The notes: generated by a model from the letters alone, not told the origin. Shown: positions 1 to 12,021, counted from the stretch's first letter. The stretch is 64,000 nt of DNA from Sapria himalayana (GCA_029783825.1 JAREIK010017820.1:1618501-1682500), one strand, 5' to 3'. Made by a program: numbers and translations.

Positions 1-2527
1 CTACTTACCTACTGGGACTAAGGTTCGAGTGTATGATTGTATTCCAAGAAGCTAAAGGTCTCACCAAATAGACCAAATCATAAAATGGAGGAATTTATAA
101 TCGGTATGATTAGGATAATCAAAACTATAAGTATGTATCTAAATTGTTTGAATGTGCATGCCGTATGGGGGCTTCTTGTTGGGGGGACATATGCATATGT
201 AACAATGAGGTTGGGCTACCATGAAAGATCATATGTAAGGGTGTGAGCTCACTAGTATCATTATGATAGAATTTTGGTAGAGGCTATATCATTGTGCCCC
301 AACATTATTTCCTTATGTATCATTGGGTCTCATTTAAGTGTGGGAGTTCACTGAATGATGTAAGTAATCATGTGTGCTACATATATTATAAATTTAAATG
401 GCCCCCACTAGTAATTTAAAATGGAGACAAAAAAGAATCTTTCTAAATCAGCACACCTCAAAATGGCTGTTCTAGCAAAAAAAGAAACAAATATAAGATA
501 TATGAGTAATACCTAAAGCTATCAAATAAGCCCAGGCTAGTTTTTCAAGGCCCAATCGGGCTAGCGTGCTGTGCCTTCTTCCGAGGGTAGGCTCTACATG
601 TGCCCAGGGGCCAAATTTTGTTGGATTCGGCACAGCATAGCTCGATTTGGTTTGGGTCAAGTCCGTCAAAATTTTAATCTATATTGTTACCACAGATATG
701 TATGAATGTGCATTGAAGCATCTTCAATCATTATTGAATGTAAGGGTGGCACATGCTTGGGGATTCGATTCTAAATGTAAGGGTGACATATTGTTTCCTT
801 ATGTATCATTTGAGATTATAATGGATGGAAATGATAACAAATTGTATTTCTATAAATGTAATGGTGGCAAATTATATTATTATGAATGTAAGGGTGACAT
901 ATTGATTGTATTATTGATGCTAGTTTGTAAGGATGTCATTTAACTGTATTATTGATGTTAATTTGTAAGGTTAACATATTATTTCTGCATATAATTATGA
1001 GAAAGAATTACCATATGAGTGAGGGTGGCATACTGTATCTGCATGTAAATCTGGAACTGGCATATCTTGTTATGAGTGAGGATCACACATCAAATATAAC
1101 ATTGCATCGATTCAATTCTATTGATGGAAGATGCAATTAGCCTGACATATGTTATGGGTGCTACACTTGTTATAAATATAATTGTGGAATAATATATGAT
1201 AAGATAGATATAGAAGGGGTTATAGCAAATGATGATATCTGGATAGTACACCTATATGAAAATCACTAGCTGGAATATTAGGGGCTTTAACTGCCTATTA
1301 AAGTACAAAGAAATGGCTTGGCTTCTAAATGCCTACCAAATAGATATTTTTGCTATTATAGAAGCGAAGCTAAACCAGGAAAAGATAATACAACTAATGA
1401 AATCGAAATTTAAAAACTTCATTATCTTGATAATTTCTCCTCACCGGAATGGTAGAATAATGCTGCTTTGGGAAAGACTTACCACACAAATCGAATAGAT
1501 TTTTACCTATCCCCAATATATATACTTGAAGATCAAAGACATATTTAAAAAAATAGATTTTAGATTAACTATAGTCTATGGTCAACATTCATTTATTAAT
1601 AGAAGTTCATTATGAGAGAGTTTGAACCTACAAGGCTCTTCGGATTCATCTCCTTGGGCTATAATAGAAGATTTTAACTCTCATTTGTCTAGATTAGATT
1701 GGAATGGTGGTAGAGTAGTTTCAACCTACGAATATATAGATTTCATAAATTTTGTTCCACCTTAAGTCTTGAGGACAGCCCACCCCTCGGGCTTTTTTTA
1801 ATATTTGGAATAATGGGAAAATATCAAGCAAGACTCATAGAGCAATGATAAATAAGGAATGACTTAATCTCTCACTCGATACTCATGTTAAATTTCTCCC
1901 CCATAGAATCTTCTTTGACCATTGCATAATATTGATAACCACTAAAATAGGTTAACAAGATAGTTTCAAATTTTATAAAATGTGGTTAACATGCAAAGAA
2001 TTTCCTTTGATATTGTTCAAGAAATGGAAACAGATTCTGCATGGATCCATTATGTTCCAGGTGGTTTAAAAGCTCAAAATACTAATAAAACCACTGAAAA
2101 AAACTCAATGAGAAATACTTTAGACATATTATTGCAAGAGTGTGTCTAGCTAGAAATGACATTCAAACTATTCAAAGTAAGATACTAAAAATTCCCAATG
2201 TTACTCTGAAAATTGAGAAAACTAAACTAAGAGTTTAATTGAGAATAATAGAGATGGTTGAATTGTCTTTTATTTTAAAAAAAGAAAAATTCAAATATTT
2301 AAAACAAAGTGACAAGTGCACTAAGTTTTTTCACACCTTGGCAAGTGCTAGACTGCAAAGGAATAAAATTGTATCTGTTATGAAGGAAAACGGAGAATAC
2401 ACTTCATCATATGAAGAAATCTCTATTGCTTTTCTTGGATATTATTAAAATTTGATGGCCACTTGAATAGATAGAGTTCCTTTATGTGTACCAATTATTC
2501 ATAGTCAGAGATTTCTGGGCGTTTCAC
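1..2527 (+). mobile_element. Degenerate L1-type LINE, 3' truncated (unit 1)
   Basis: A decayed non-LTR retrotransposon. The endonuclease start is at 1,256, where the reading begins MKITSWNIRGFN and continues with IDIFAIIEAKLN, the usual opening of plant LINE ORF2. Later endonuclease segments (IGDFNSPL-like, then FTWTNGK-like) are broken by stops. Bases 2,239-2,448 encode the linker before the reverse transcriptase (KYLKQSDKCTKFFHTL). Bases 1-1,255 match the spacer between ORF1 and ORF2 of the same family. No reverse transcriptase follows: at about 2,528 the sequence switches to a Copia element. Not functional. Confidence 0.85.
514..672. mobile_element. Left part of a small hAT element (unit 1)
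   Basis: A GC-rich patch inside the LINE spacer. It matches the left part of the complete hAT element at 51,068-51,528. Here the left terminus is decayed and the right half, with its TIR, is missing; the same deletion occurs at 27,779-27,940 in unit 2. Confidence 0.65.
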
Positions 2528-3595
2528 AACACATAATAATTGAGACCATTCAAAATGATCATTCTACTGGTATAGCTTTCCTTTGTTCTACACATGATAC
2601 AAAATATTTCAAGCTGTGCTATAGTACCACTTTGATGAGATAAAAACAAACAATTCATAACTAGAATCTTATCCTCTTTTGTGATAACTAAATAGGAAAC
2701 ATTTGAGTGGAAAATAATAATTTACCCAAATTAATAAGTATATGATCACCAAAATATTTTAGCATTAAAACTTTCTCAATGTGAGAAGTAAAAACCATAG
2801 GACCCTTTGGCCACTAAACATCTCCACTAATATAATTAATGGGTTACAATTCTCTTTAGATAAATCTAGAGTTATACATCAATCATTTAATAAGATAATA
2901 AATCTTGGTAAATACAATAAACTTTCAAATAACAAATTGATATATCTCACCAATTATAATTATAATTCCCTGGAACAAACATGACTATTCTAAACTCCAA
3001 CTCCAAAATCTACTCTTCAGAATAAAGATCAATAAATCAATAACATGCTCATCAAAATTTAACTTAATCAGACCATGAAATCATCTCAATCAAATCTGAT
3101 GATTAAGACTGTCCATATAGAAAAACTAAACAAACCAAAGGCATTATTAGCAGACTAAAAAGATGACCTCGAAATTCAAGTCAAATCTCAACTATTCAAA
3201 TTAAATATTAATCAGTCACAAATCTCTCCTTAAAATTAAAAGTTGATCAAAACACAAATGCAATGGGATCATGCCTTTGATGAAATTTTTCCAATGAAAA
3301 GAAAAACAAATTTTCTTTCTTCTTCTCTTTCTTCTTCTCTTTCAAAATCTAGTGGATCTCTCTCCTTCTTTCACTTTCTACTTAGTGGCTGAATTCTTCA
3401 CTCGTTGGTTGCAATTTCTATTCTATCACTTTTTATTTTAGAGGCTATCTCATTCCCTAAGAGGAACAAAAAAAAACTAGAAAAAAAAATGGGTTTGTTC
3501 TCCTTTTTTTTTATTTTTTATAATGACCTACCAGTACGAGAACTTATTTGTTGAGCTCATTTATAAGCCCATCTACATGAGGAAAAACCCCAACA
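2528..3595 (-). mobile_element. Copia 5' LTR, primer site and gag start (unit 1)
   Basis: On the minus strand this reads as an LTR that starts TGTTGGGG (ending at 3,595) and runs to about 2,633. Next comes a primer-binding-site-like sequence (2,616-2,629, rc TGGTACTATAGCAC, resembling the initiator tRNA-Met site TGGTATCAGAGC), then about 100 bp of gag start. The LTR is about 963 bp. The rest of the element is missing and gag is fused to the LINE at about 2,528. The same LTR is seen in unit 2 and, diverged, at 58,326-61,282. Confidence 0.75.
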
Positions 3596-4812
3596 CATGA
3601 AGTCAGATAACTAAATTAATACAATGGTAAGAAACTTGTGTTTGCATTGAAAGATGATCAAAAGGATGAGAAGTGTGAATGAATAATAGGAAAAATAGAA
3701 AAATGAAGAGGTGAATTATTTCAAAATTCTCTTTAAAACTATGAAGGTCATCCTTAATGACAAAGTTGAGAAAGTTGTCATGTCAGACCCAATCTTTGAC
3801 TCACCATGTTGCTTGGTCACCGATTACAGATGGATCGAAAATATGGAATGAATTATGATACATCATACAATAAGGGATAACAACATAGGTTCTAATATGT
3901 AAATGAAGAAAATGATGGCATCATGGAAGAGTTGTGAAAGAGAGTCAAATCTAATAAGAGTGCTAAGTCTATTAAATATCTACTCATGTTGTTGTTTGAG
4001 GCTTCCTGACTTATCTATGTGTTTATGTTTGATGATCCCAACATACTAACCACCAGGATTTAATGATGGAGTTTGTTATAAAACCCAAAAATTTGTTATG
4101 AAACCCAAAAATTTCTTATGAAACCCAAAAATTTGTTATGAAAACCAAAATATAAATGCTCAAGGTAATGTATTTATGTGGACACAATCACATTCATTAC
4201 ATAAATAAATCAACATTTATATCAAAAGCTTTTAAGTAATTCAAATATGTAGACTTCTTTCATACAAATAATTATGAGAAACATCGATGACATGATAATT
4301 AACAACTTAAAAGATGCATTAGTTAAAAAGATGAAGTTATGAACCAATATGATCGATAATTCTCATCTACAATCAAAGGAATATAGGGATCTCTCATTTG
4401 ATATTTTTGTGTTGATGTTAAGGGTATTTTTGTTTCTTTTTTTTAATGATAAATTAAAATAATAATCATATCTTTGTAAATTCTATAGGTTAATTATCTT
4501 TTATTCATACATATCTAAATAATTATATACCCCAACACACCCTAATTAATAATTGAGAAAATATATTTTGGAGCCCTAAAAACATATTGATTTTTTGGTG
4601 CTCATATCTAAAATATTAACCCATAAATATTTATATTTTGGGGCCCTCAATAACTAGAAACGCAACCCTTGCCAAACAAAAAAAAAATTATGGGCAAATT
4701 TCAAAATTGAAAACTTTTGTGAGAAATTGAGGAATCAAAATCCTTATCTCAATAATGCACATGTGATGTGACAATTTTAACTATTTTAGAATTATCATTA
4801 TTTTTAACAAGT
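3596..4812. other. Intergenic AT-rich DNA with a 20-bp tandem repeat
   Basis: No gene recognised. At 4,081-4,150 a 20-bp unit (aaacccaaaaatttgttatg) is repeated three times plus a partial copy; unit 2 has only about two at 31,288-31,325. Bases 4,340-4,640 are similar to 31,540-31,790 and to 62,690-62,960, so this piece is part of the repeated unit or of an older dispersed repeat. Confidence 0.6.
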
Positions 4813-5413
4813 GTATCATAGAGTTTTGTATGGAAATAATGCGTTTAAAAAAAATCTAAATTATAATGCGTGTTTCAAAAATATTACCAAATTAGTGCGT
4901 CTGAATACAGCGTAGTAATGGTTGTCTTTCATAATGACGGTCATTGCCACACTATGAATTAGAGGCAGGTGTTGTAAATGCACACTATTGAACTTTAAAA
5001 ATATGCTAGGATTGTCTAGCTTCCGATTCTCATGATTTTCCATCTCGCCCTTCTTCTCCATGTCTTCCTCAGTCATGTTATGAATTATCGCGAGCGTATA
5101 GCTGCTCGCCTTCTCGCCTTATTTTCCTTTATTCCATATGGAGTCATGCAGCTTCAACGATGCATCATACATATCTAAACAACCCCTTCTTCTTCTCTGG
5201 TATCCAAAACATCAGAATTAGTAGTACTAATCAGAACTTCCCCACTTCTACAACTCCCGCTTTACTTGTTCCTAAGCTATGGAGGAAGAGGCTTTAGCTC
5301 CGCTGACCCTAATTTCAAAAAAGATTCCGACTAAGTGCCGATTGTAATCTTGATGTTGATAGAATCAGAAGCTGCAACTTGTTATCTATTAAACATCGGG
5401 CCTTGAGAGTTTC

Positions 5414-5701
5414 CTAAAGTACCCAAGTAAAGAAACTCAGAGCTAGTACTAGGTACCCCGTGCCAAGGAGCAAGTTTAGGAGGGCATGAAGATTCATCGC
5501 CACCGCGACTTCTTGTAGGTCCAACAACACTGTACACATGATTTCCTTGCTCAGTAGGGTTCTTTCTTTGTGGGTTTTCAGATACGAAGCTTTTCTTTGT
5601 AGTTTTATTGTGACGAGTGTAGATAAGGATAACAACAAGAACAGCAAAAACAACGGCAAAAATAACACAAAGCGAGAGAGAGTGTGTGTGTGAGTGAGTG
5701 A

Positions 5702-5740
<39 letters not shown>

Positions 5741-5752
5741 TAACTTAGCCAT
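5414..5752 (-). pseudogene. Unrecognised hydrophobic frame inside the MULE-like element
   Basis: A 112-codon minus-strand frame. It begins with a His-Thr run that is only the translated GT microsatellite (5,681-5,738). Two hydrophobic stretches follow: LFLPLFLLFLLLSLSTLV, and LNLLLGTGYLVLALSFFTWV at the C-terminus. In unit 2 the C-terminal part is present at about 32,600-32,730 but has an in-frame stop, and about 150 bp with the microsatellite is missing. It may be a captured host gene fragment (Pack-MULE style) or chance. I do not recognise the family. Confidence 0.3.
5681..5738. repeat. GT/GTGA microsatellite
   Basis: A run of gtgtgt and gagtgagt dinucleotide and tetranucleotide repeats inside the MULE-like element. 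Unit 2 lacks it together with about 90 bp of flank; the missing block is bounded by gta on both sides. Confidence 0.9.
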
Positions 5753-7417
5753 GCGAAGGAGGAGGGTTCGTGTGGAGAAGAAGAATAGAGACGTTAGTGG
5801 GAAAGGTAGTTACAGTGGAGCAAAAAGCAGGAGGCGGATAAGAAATAGAAGGGAAAAAAAGGTTTACATGGAGTGTCAGTACTGATCATTGAAAATGACT
5901 GCTTTGGTTGTAATTGAAAAAATAGTAAATGAGGTTCTGCATGAGGAAATGTAGTGGTCTTGGCAGTGAGAGGGAAGAATGGACGGTGGAAGAGATGACG
6001 AAAGATGGAAAAGGTTGTCGTGGACGACATTCTTCTATTTTTCTATAAACCACCCAAACAAACTCTACAGCAATATGTATCTTTTCCCTCCCACTCACTC
6101 CTACTTCAACAACAAGAAAAATGTTCTGTCTGTGACAAAATCAAATTTATAAATGCACCAATGGCTGCTTGTTGATGGCGGGCTTCCATGTTTTAAGCCA
6201 TCTTCTTCTATAATCTCTTAATCGCTGAATGCCAATTTGTTGTCGTCGGTTGCTTGTGTTCTGCAAGCTTTTCTTTCATAGAGTACATGAGAGAGAGAGA
6301 GATAGGGAGATAGAAGATAAAGTGAGGGAGAGAGAAGATAAAGTGAGGGAGAGAGGGGCTGGGGGAGTCTATTTGTGATAGGAGAAAGAAGAAGCAAATT
6401 TCAGCATGGTGAAAGTTTAGAGGGAAACTAGCACTAGGAGGTCTACCACTTCCTTTGTGACTTGGTAAAGGCATCAACTGGATATTGTTTGTTTGTATGC
6501 CAACCACAATTATTTTTAGTTGACATCAAGGTAACAACCATAAACAGAATCAAAATGATGTTGTTTAGGTTGTTTAGATATGTATGATGCATCGTAGAGC
6601 TGTGCCACTCCATATGGAATAAAGAAAAAGAAGGCGAGGTAGACGTGCAACAACATGCTCGTGATTATTCATAACATGATTGAGGAAGATGTTGAGAAGA
6701 AGGGTGCGATGGAAAATCATAAGAATTGAAAGCTAGACAAAACTAGCATAATTTTAAAATTCAATAGTATACTATTGCCACACTGTTTCCATACGCACTA
6801 GTTTGATAATATTTTTGAGACACACATTATATTTTAGATTTTTTTATTTAAAACGCATTATTTCCATACAAAACTCTATGTCATACCTCAAAAGTACGAG
6901 GGTATATTCTTTGATCAATCAGTCTACTCTAATAACTCCTTCCATGTTTTGAGATGCTTGATTCTGACATCCAATAATACATCATCATTTAATCAATCTA
7001 CTTTTATCAATTAGATAATTTCCTAAAAATTCATTAATGAAAATATCTCATCAATAGATATCCAAAAGTGCATAGGTCATACGAGTAGTAAGGAGAACTT
7101 ACATCTAAATATTGATCATACATAGATTGTTTTAGTAGTTCGATTATTCAACAATGTGACATCATTTTTTTTAGTAAAATAGATATTTGGATTAAAAAAT
7201 TTAATTTTATATTAGATAATACTTCTAGTAATACAATGTCTATTAGTATGTTCGTTAAAACAATTAGAGATTGACCATTAGATGAATGTTTTAACATTAG
7301 GTATATGTGTTATATAATTACTGTTATAGTATATGTAAGAATACAAGTTTTTTCTCAAATTTTAGAAAAATAAGAAATCCACTAAAATATATTAAAATTC
7401 CTAACATACAATAAGAG

Positions 7418-7897
7418 TGGAAGTGTCAACCATGGTGGGCCGGCATGATTCGGTCGTGCCTGGGCCGGCCCGGCATGGGAAATTCCCGTGCCGGGGCTTG
7501 TGCCGTTCCCGACCATGGAACCAATCATGCAGTGTCGTGCCGATGCCAATTGAGCCTCGTGCCATGCCTGGCCCGGAACGATGCCCTGGCCCATTGGCAT
7601 GGTACCTTGGTATGAGCCGAGAAACCAATCTTTTTTTAAATTAGGGTTTCGGCGGTGCAGCTGTGCGACAGCGCGTGCCGAAACCCTAAATTTTTTTAAA
7701 TTAGAAGTTTAGCCCGACCGGCCTGAACCCGGCGGATTCGTGCCGTGGGCCCATGCTTGGCTGACCTCCACAAAACTATGTCGGGCTAGGCACGTCATGG
7801 TATAGTAACCGTGCCATGTCAGGCCCGACACGAAAGCACGATAGGGCCGACTAAAAATGGGCAGGGCCGGCTTGACACGTCCTGTTTGACACCTCTA
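7418..7897. mobile_element. Small non-autonomous hAT element (unit 1)
   Basis: A 480-bp GC-rich element in AT-rich DNA. Left TIR tggaagtgtcaa (7,418), right TIR ttgacacctcta (ending 7,897), and a perfect 8-bp target duplication aataagag at 7,410-7,417 and 7,898-7,905. The termini match the larger hAT elements at 12,022-15,370 and 21,862. It has no coding capacity; open frames here are GC-rich artefacts. The unit 2 copy at 34,514-34,988 sits at the same site with the same target duplication, so it inserted before the units were duplicated. Confidence 0.9.
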
Positions 7898-7905
7898 AAT
7901 AAGAG

Positions 7906-10190
7906 TTTAGTAATTTCTATTTATCATTTTGACTTAAAAATAAAAAATTTCAAATGGTTATGAGACTTCAATGGAATTATACCTGACATATATTAGAGTC
8001 ATGTGTTAGTTACTAGCTCTTGAAATTTGATTATGTCAAATATAAGAGTTGCAAATATATTATTAATGATTCAGACACATGCAAATATATTATTAATTAT
8101 TCAGACACATGCAAATATATGTTCATCATGCACACTCTCACCACTTGTTTTGTAGTTGGTTGAATGGGTGGTTTTAGTAAAATATTTAGATGGTATATAT
8201 GATATTTTGTATTTAGGATCATATCTATTGAGTTGGAAACTAAATATTTAAAATATCAGTCCTCTTCCAACTATAATATACTTGGCTTCCTGCATAGATT
8301 CTAGCATTAAGATGGATATGACCTAAACTATATTAGGATATATATCAACTTGAATGAACCAAACAGTTGAACATGAAGGTTTTATTTATGAAAAATTAAT
8401 TGATATGTTTACATATTATGGAACTAAGTATGATACTTATTCAGAGATTATGATTTTTTTTTATTTAATTCGTTATGAGCAAATAATGGGATTATTTATC
8501 AAATTAGAGTCAGTAATCTAAGTACTTATATACTGATTATTAATTCATCCTTTCAAATGATGATAATAAATATTTAAATATTTTGAGTTTTTAGTAATCA
8601 TATGAATCTACCTATTGTATACTCTCTAAGATGTCAATTCATCAACTGACCACCACTTTAGTATTTAACATAGTATTGAATTTTACTTTTTATATGGTAG
8701 TCAATATTATCTTAGATAGTAGATTGATACTTTGGTGAAAAATACTTAGAAGTACACGAATACATAAAAAACTATGAATATTTGAGATTGGATATTTAGG
8801 ATAAAGTAAGAATTGTTGGCTAATGATAACTCATAGGACATCGAGATCAATGGTAATTGAGGGCATTACAAGAGATATCTTCAGATATAATATCTTTAGA
8901 TACATACATGGCACTGATAATATAAATCTATACTACCTTACTATAGACATGAATTAATGAAATAATATTTTTGATTTTTTTTCATAGGATATGATATTTT
9001 GTTTGTTTTTAGAAGTCTATATATTATGATACAAGTTATGTTATGTATCAAACTGATATTATGCTTATAAATTATTATTTTTTCATTTAGCAAATTTTTA
9101 TTTTGGAGTCGATCTAAAATCCAAAATAAAAATTTGAGTTAATGATTTCAATTTAATTCAATTAATTTTATAATGAAATTTAAATATACAAATACATTGT
9201 ACATGCATATTTGTTATTTTAATAACATTATTTTGTTATGTAAATATAATATTTTTATTTTGCTTAAATATAAATTTATTTTTCATTATATTTTAATTAC
9301 TCACATTAAATTCTGGCTTCCTGCTACACTGCCTGAAACTAGCATGACCTGGCATGAGCCAACTTGGATATTCTTAATTGACGACCTAATGAATTATGCA
9401 GAGCATAGTAATATGGATGTTTGGTTCTGCCAGTATGACATGAGTTTTAATCTGTGCTGACATTATTTGATTCATTTTACACCTCTATCAAACCTATATC
9501 TATAGTATTAAAGTATCAATCCTTTTTTGTTGTTGGAAATAACATGTTATTGGTATTATTTTTATATTATATATATACAATAATTATTTGTATATTTCAT
9601 TTTGTAAAATAAATATGAGTTTGAATTTTTTTTTATTAAAAATATACTAATGTTGTTTAATTCGTAGAAATATTAAACAAATATTTTAATTTTCTTTGAT
9701 AACAAAGAAAATAATTATTTAATGCTATATAATAAAATGAAAAAATATTTTTATTTTACATTTACATAATATCACAAAAAAATTCAATTACTTTTTAAAT
9801 GGAAACAAAAAAATATTTTCTTCATTGTTTAAAATATTTTATTATTTATATGTAATTTAAAAAATATCTTTTTGAATAATAAAGATTATTTATTAGTTTT
9901 CTAGGAAGAAATTATTGATTAATTACATATTTTATGTTTATAAAAAATTTTAAAAAAATGCAATTTAGTTTTGAATAAAAATTTAAATTATGAGTATATA
10001 TTTTTTCATAATAGAAAACAAAATTATTACATTAGTTAATTAAAAAATAATGAACTAATAGAATATTATATCTATATTTTATGAAAATTTTTTTAAGAAT
10101 AAGTTTATTTTTTATTTGTTATATAATTATTTTCTTGGTGCACCAATTCAAAAATAATTTAAAAATTGAATCTAAGTTTTAATATTTAAA
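7906..10190. other. AT-rich intergenic DNA, no gene seen
   Basis: Strongly AT-rich with no supported coding frame. It contains a 30-bp tandem repeat (8,051-8,121, two copies plus part; one copy in unit 2) and a perfect 17-bp inverted repeat with a 12-nt loop at 9,091-9,136. Around 9,310-9,490 is a less AT-rich island that resembles a hAT right end in unit 2 (36,480-36,525) but lacks a left end. Mirrored at 34,997-37,250. Confidence 0.6.
8051..8121. repeat. 30-bp tandem repeat
   Basis: Two full copies of a 30-bp unit beginning gcaaatatattattaa, plus a third partial copy. Unit 2 has a single copy at about 35,145-35,185, so the expansion happened in unit 1 after duplication, or contracted in unit 2. 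Confidence 0.85.
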
Positions 10191-10866
10191 AATAGGCACA
10201 CTCAACAATTAAGTAATTAAATAATTAAATTTTGGTTTACGAAGTTTTATTAATACAAAATTACCCTTATTTTAAAAACAAACTAACCTAACTCTTAAAA
10301 AAACTTGTATGGAGCTCGATCGAGGAGCTCGCTGGAGCTCAAGCGAGCTCGTCGTTTGAGCTCTAAGGAACTCCATGGATGATCTAGAAGTGCTATATTG
10401 AGCTCCTCGATGGAGCTCCATGGAATGGCTCCAGCAAGCTCCATGTAGCTTCAACAAAGTTTCATGGTGGAACTAGTGGAGCTCCAACGAGCTCCATGTA
10501 GGAGCTCCAATGAACTCAATGTTGCTCTGGCGAGCTCCATAGAGGAGCTCGACGAGCTTCTGCTAGCTCTATGGAGGAGCTCGACGAGCTTCTACTAGCT
10601 CTATGGAGGAGCTCTAGCAAACTCTACATGAATTTAGCCAAAGAGCTTGCTAGAGCTCCACTTATGAGCTCGACGGAGCTCCTCCGTGGAGCTGGAGGAG
10701 TCCAGCTAGCTCCTCGTTGGACCTCGAGGTGCTCCTTGGTAGAGTTCATTTGAGTTTTTTTTAGAGTTAGCTTAATTAGTTTTTAAAATAATAAATATTT
10801 CATATTAACATAAATTAGTGCACCAAAACATAATTACTTAAAAGATTGGTGTTCCTAAGTTTTAAA
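10190..10866. mobile_element. Foldback element with GAGCTC-rich core (unit 1)
   Basis: An imperfect inverted repeat of about 105 bp (about 10,195-10,310 and 10,755-10,866; arms end taactctaaaaaaaact) encloses a GC-richer core. In 10,310-10,690 I count 17 copies of the palindrome GAGCTC in about 380 bp, often as ggagctcc or cgagctcg. No transposase. The minus-strand frame at 10,272-10,457 and the plus frame at 10,571-10,753 are translations of this repeat. The transposon class is unknown. Confidence 0.6.
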
Positions 10867-11430
10867 TAGAGGCAATTATGGTCTGAGGTACTCTTTGAAA
10901 AAAATTTAAAAATATGAAACTGTTCTTTTAATATTTTAAAAAATGAATCAAACTATAAATTAATTAAAAATTATGACACTGGAATTCATAAGTCCTAAAC
11001 TACTCTCGCCACCCTCCCCTACTTCTCGTCCTTGGCCTTGCCCCTCATCCTCACCCCTTACTCGTTTTCCCTCTCCACGAGCTCAATCGTGGAGCTCCGT
11101 CGATGGAGTTCGACGAGCTCCATCGTAGAGTTCACTAGAGCCCCCGAAGTTCCAAGATGGAGCTCCACGATGGAGCTCGTCGAGCTCCAGCGAGTTCCAG
11201 CGAGCTCCATGATAAACTCGTGGAGAGGGGAGACGGGCAAGGGGTAAGGTCGAGCGGAAGGGAGAGGGGCGAGCGGAAGGAAGATGGGCGAGGGTAGTTT
11301 ACGACTTATGAATTCGAGTATCCTAAATTTTAATTTATTCATAATTTAGTGTATTTTTTTTCAAATATTAAAAATTAGTTTCTCATTTGTAATTTTATCT
11401 TTTGGAGCACCCCATAACATAATTCCCACT
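10867..11430. mobile_element. Second foldback element with GAGCTC core (unit 1)
   Basis: Immediately downstream of the first. Its inverted arms (about 10,870-11,010 and 11,275-11,430) share aattcataagtc and ctaccctcgcc. The core (11,080-11,230) is again dense in GAGCTC and near-matches. It has different arms from its neighbour but the same core motif. The open frames at 11,032-11,342 are translations of the repeat. Confidence 0.55.
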
Positions 11431-12013
11431 TTTAAATACTAAACATAGTTTTAATTGTTAATTTTTTTTTTGGATTTGTACAAATATAATTATCCATATT
11501 TTTTTGTATGAGATGAAACAAAATGATTGATTTATCAATATATGTAATATTAAATTAGATTTTATTTATTTTTATAATGTAAACAAGTGTCATTTTTTAT
11601 TATGTTTTATAAAGAGTAATTGAAATTTTATTATAATATAATATAATTTTATTATATATAAATACATAAACATAGACATACATAAGGACAAATTTATTAT
11701 GTAAAACAAACATAATTGTAGTCTTTTTATAAAATGAATTAAATGATTTTTTATTTATTTTTTTATAAAATTTATGAATAAAATTTAAATTCAAAGGATT
11801 ATTTAATTTACAAAATCAATTTAAAAATAATTTATCTCTATGTATTATATGTTAATATTATATATGTAAACTTAAAATAATATTACCAAATGTAATCATG
11901 AAAATTAAGTTTTGTGATGAGAAAATAAAAACATTTATATATTGTTACCATTTTTTTAATAATATTGCTTGAAAATTAAAAGTAAATAAGTTTTATTATA
12001 CTAAAATATATAA
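11431..12013. other. AT-rich intergenic DNA, no gene seen
   Basis: Very AT-rich, matching 38,570-39,075 in unit 2. No supported coding frame. It forms the left flank of the hAT insertion. Confidence 0.7.
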
Positions 12014-12021
12014 CAACCATC

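Larger units (their letters stand above)
4813..6886. mobile_element. Non-autonomous long-TIR DNA transposon, MULE-like (unit 1)
   Basis: Terminal inverted repeats of about 371 bp (4,813-5,183) and about 319 bp (6,568-6,886). The left one starts gtatcatagagttttgtatg and the right one is its inverse. TIRs of several hundred bp are typical of Mutator-like elements. No transposase is visible. I could not find a convincing 9-bp target duplication, so the class is inferred. The core contains low-complexity GA and GT tracts and an unrecognised hydrophobic minus-strand frame at 5,414-5,752. The matching element in unit 2 is at 31,998-33,839. Confidence 0.6.

Noticed and set aside
5697..5752. Poly His-Thr N-terminus
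   Set aside because: A direct translation of the GT microsatellite; absent from the paralogous copy.
7382..7644. Three overlapping frames rich in Gly, Pro, Arg and His (also at 12,000-12,430, 21,458-21,873 and 51,244-51,569)
   Set aside because: They are stop-poor only because hAT ends are GC-rich. They overlap TIRs, lie on both strands and have no domain.
9310..9500. Possible hAT element suggested by ttgacacttcta-like sequence in unit 2 (36,511-36,525)
   Set aside because: No left terminus or target duplication found; only a right-end resemblance, decayed in unit 1.
10272..11342. Several open frames rich in Glu, Leu and Ser (also 37,481-38,474)
   Set aside because: They are translations of the GAGCTC repeat on both strands and do not stay open between the two units.
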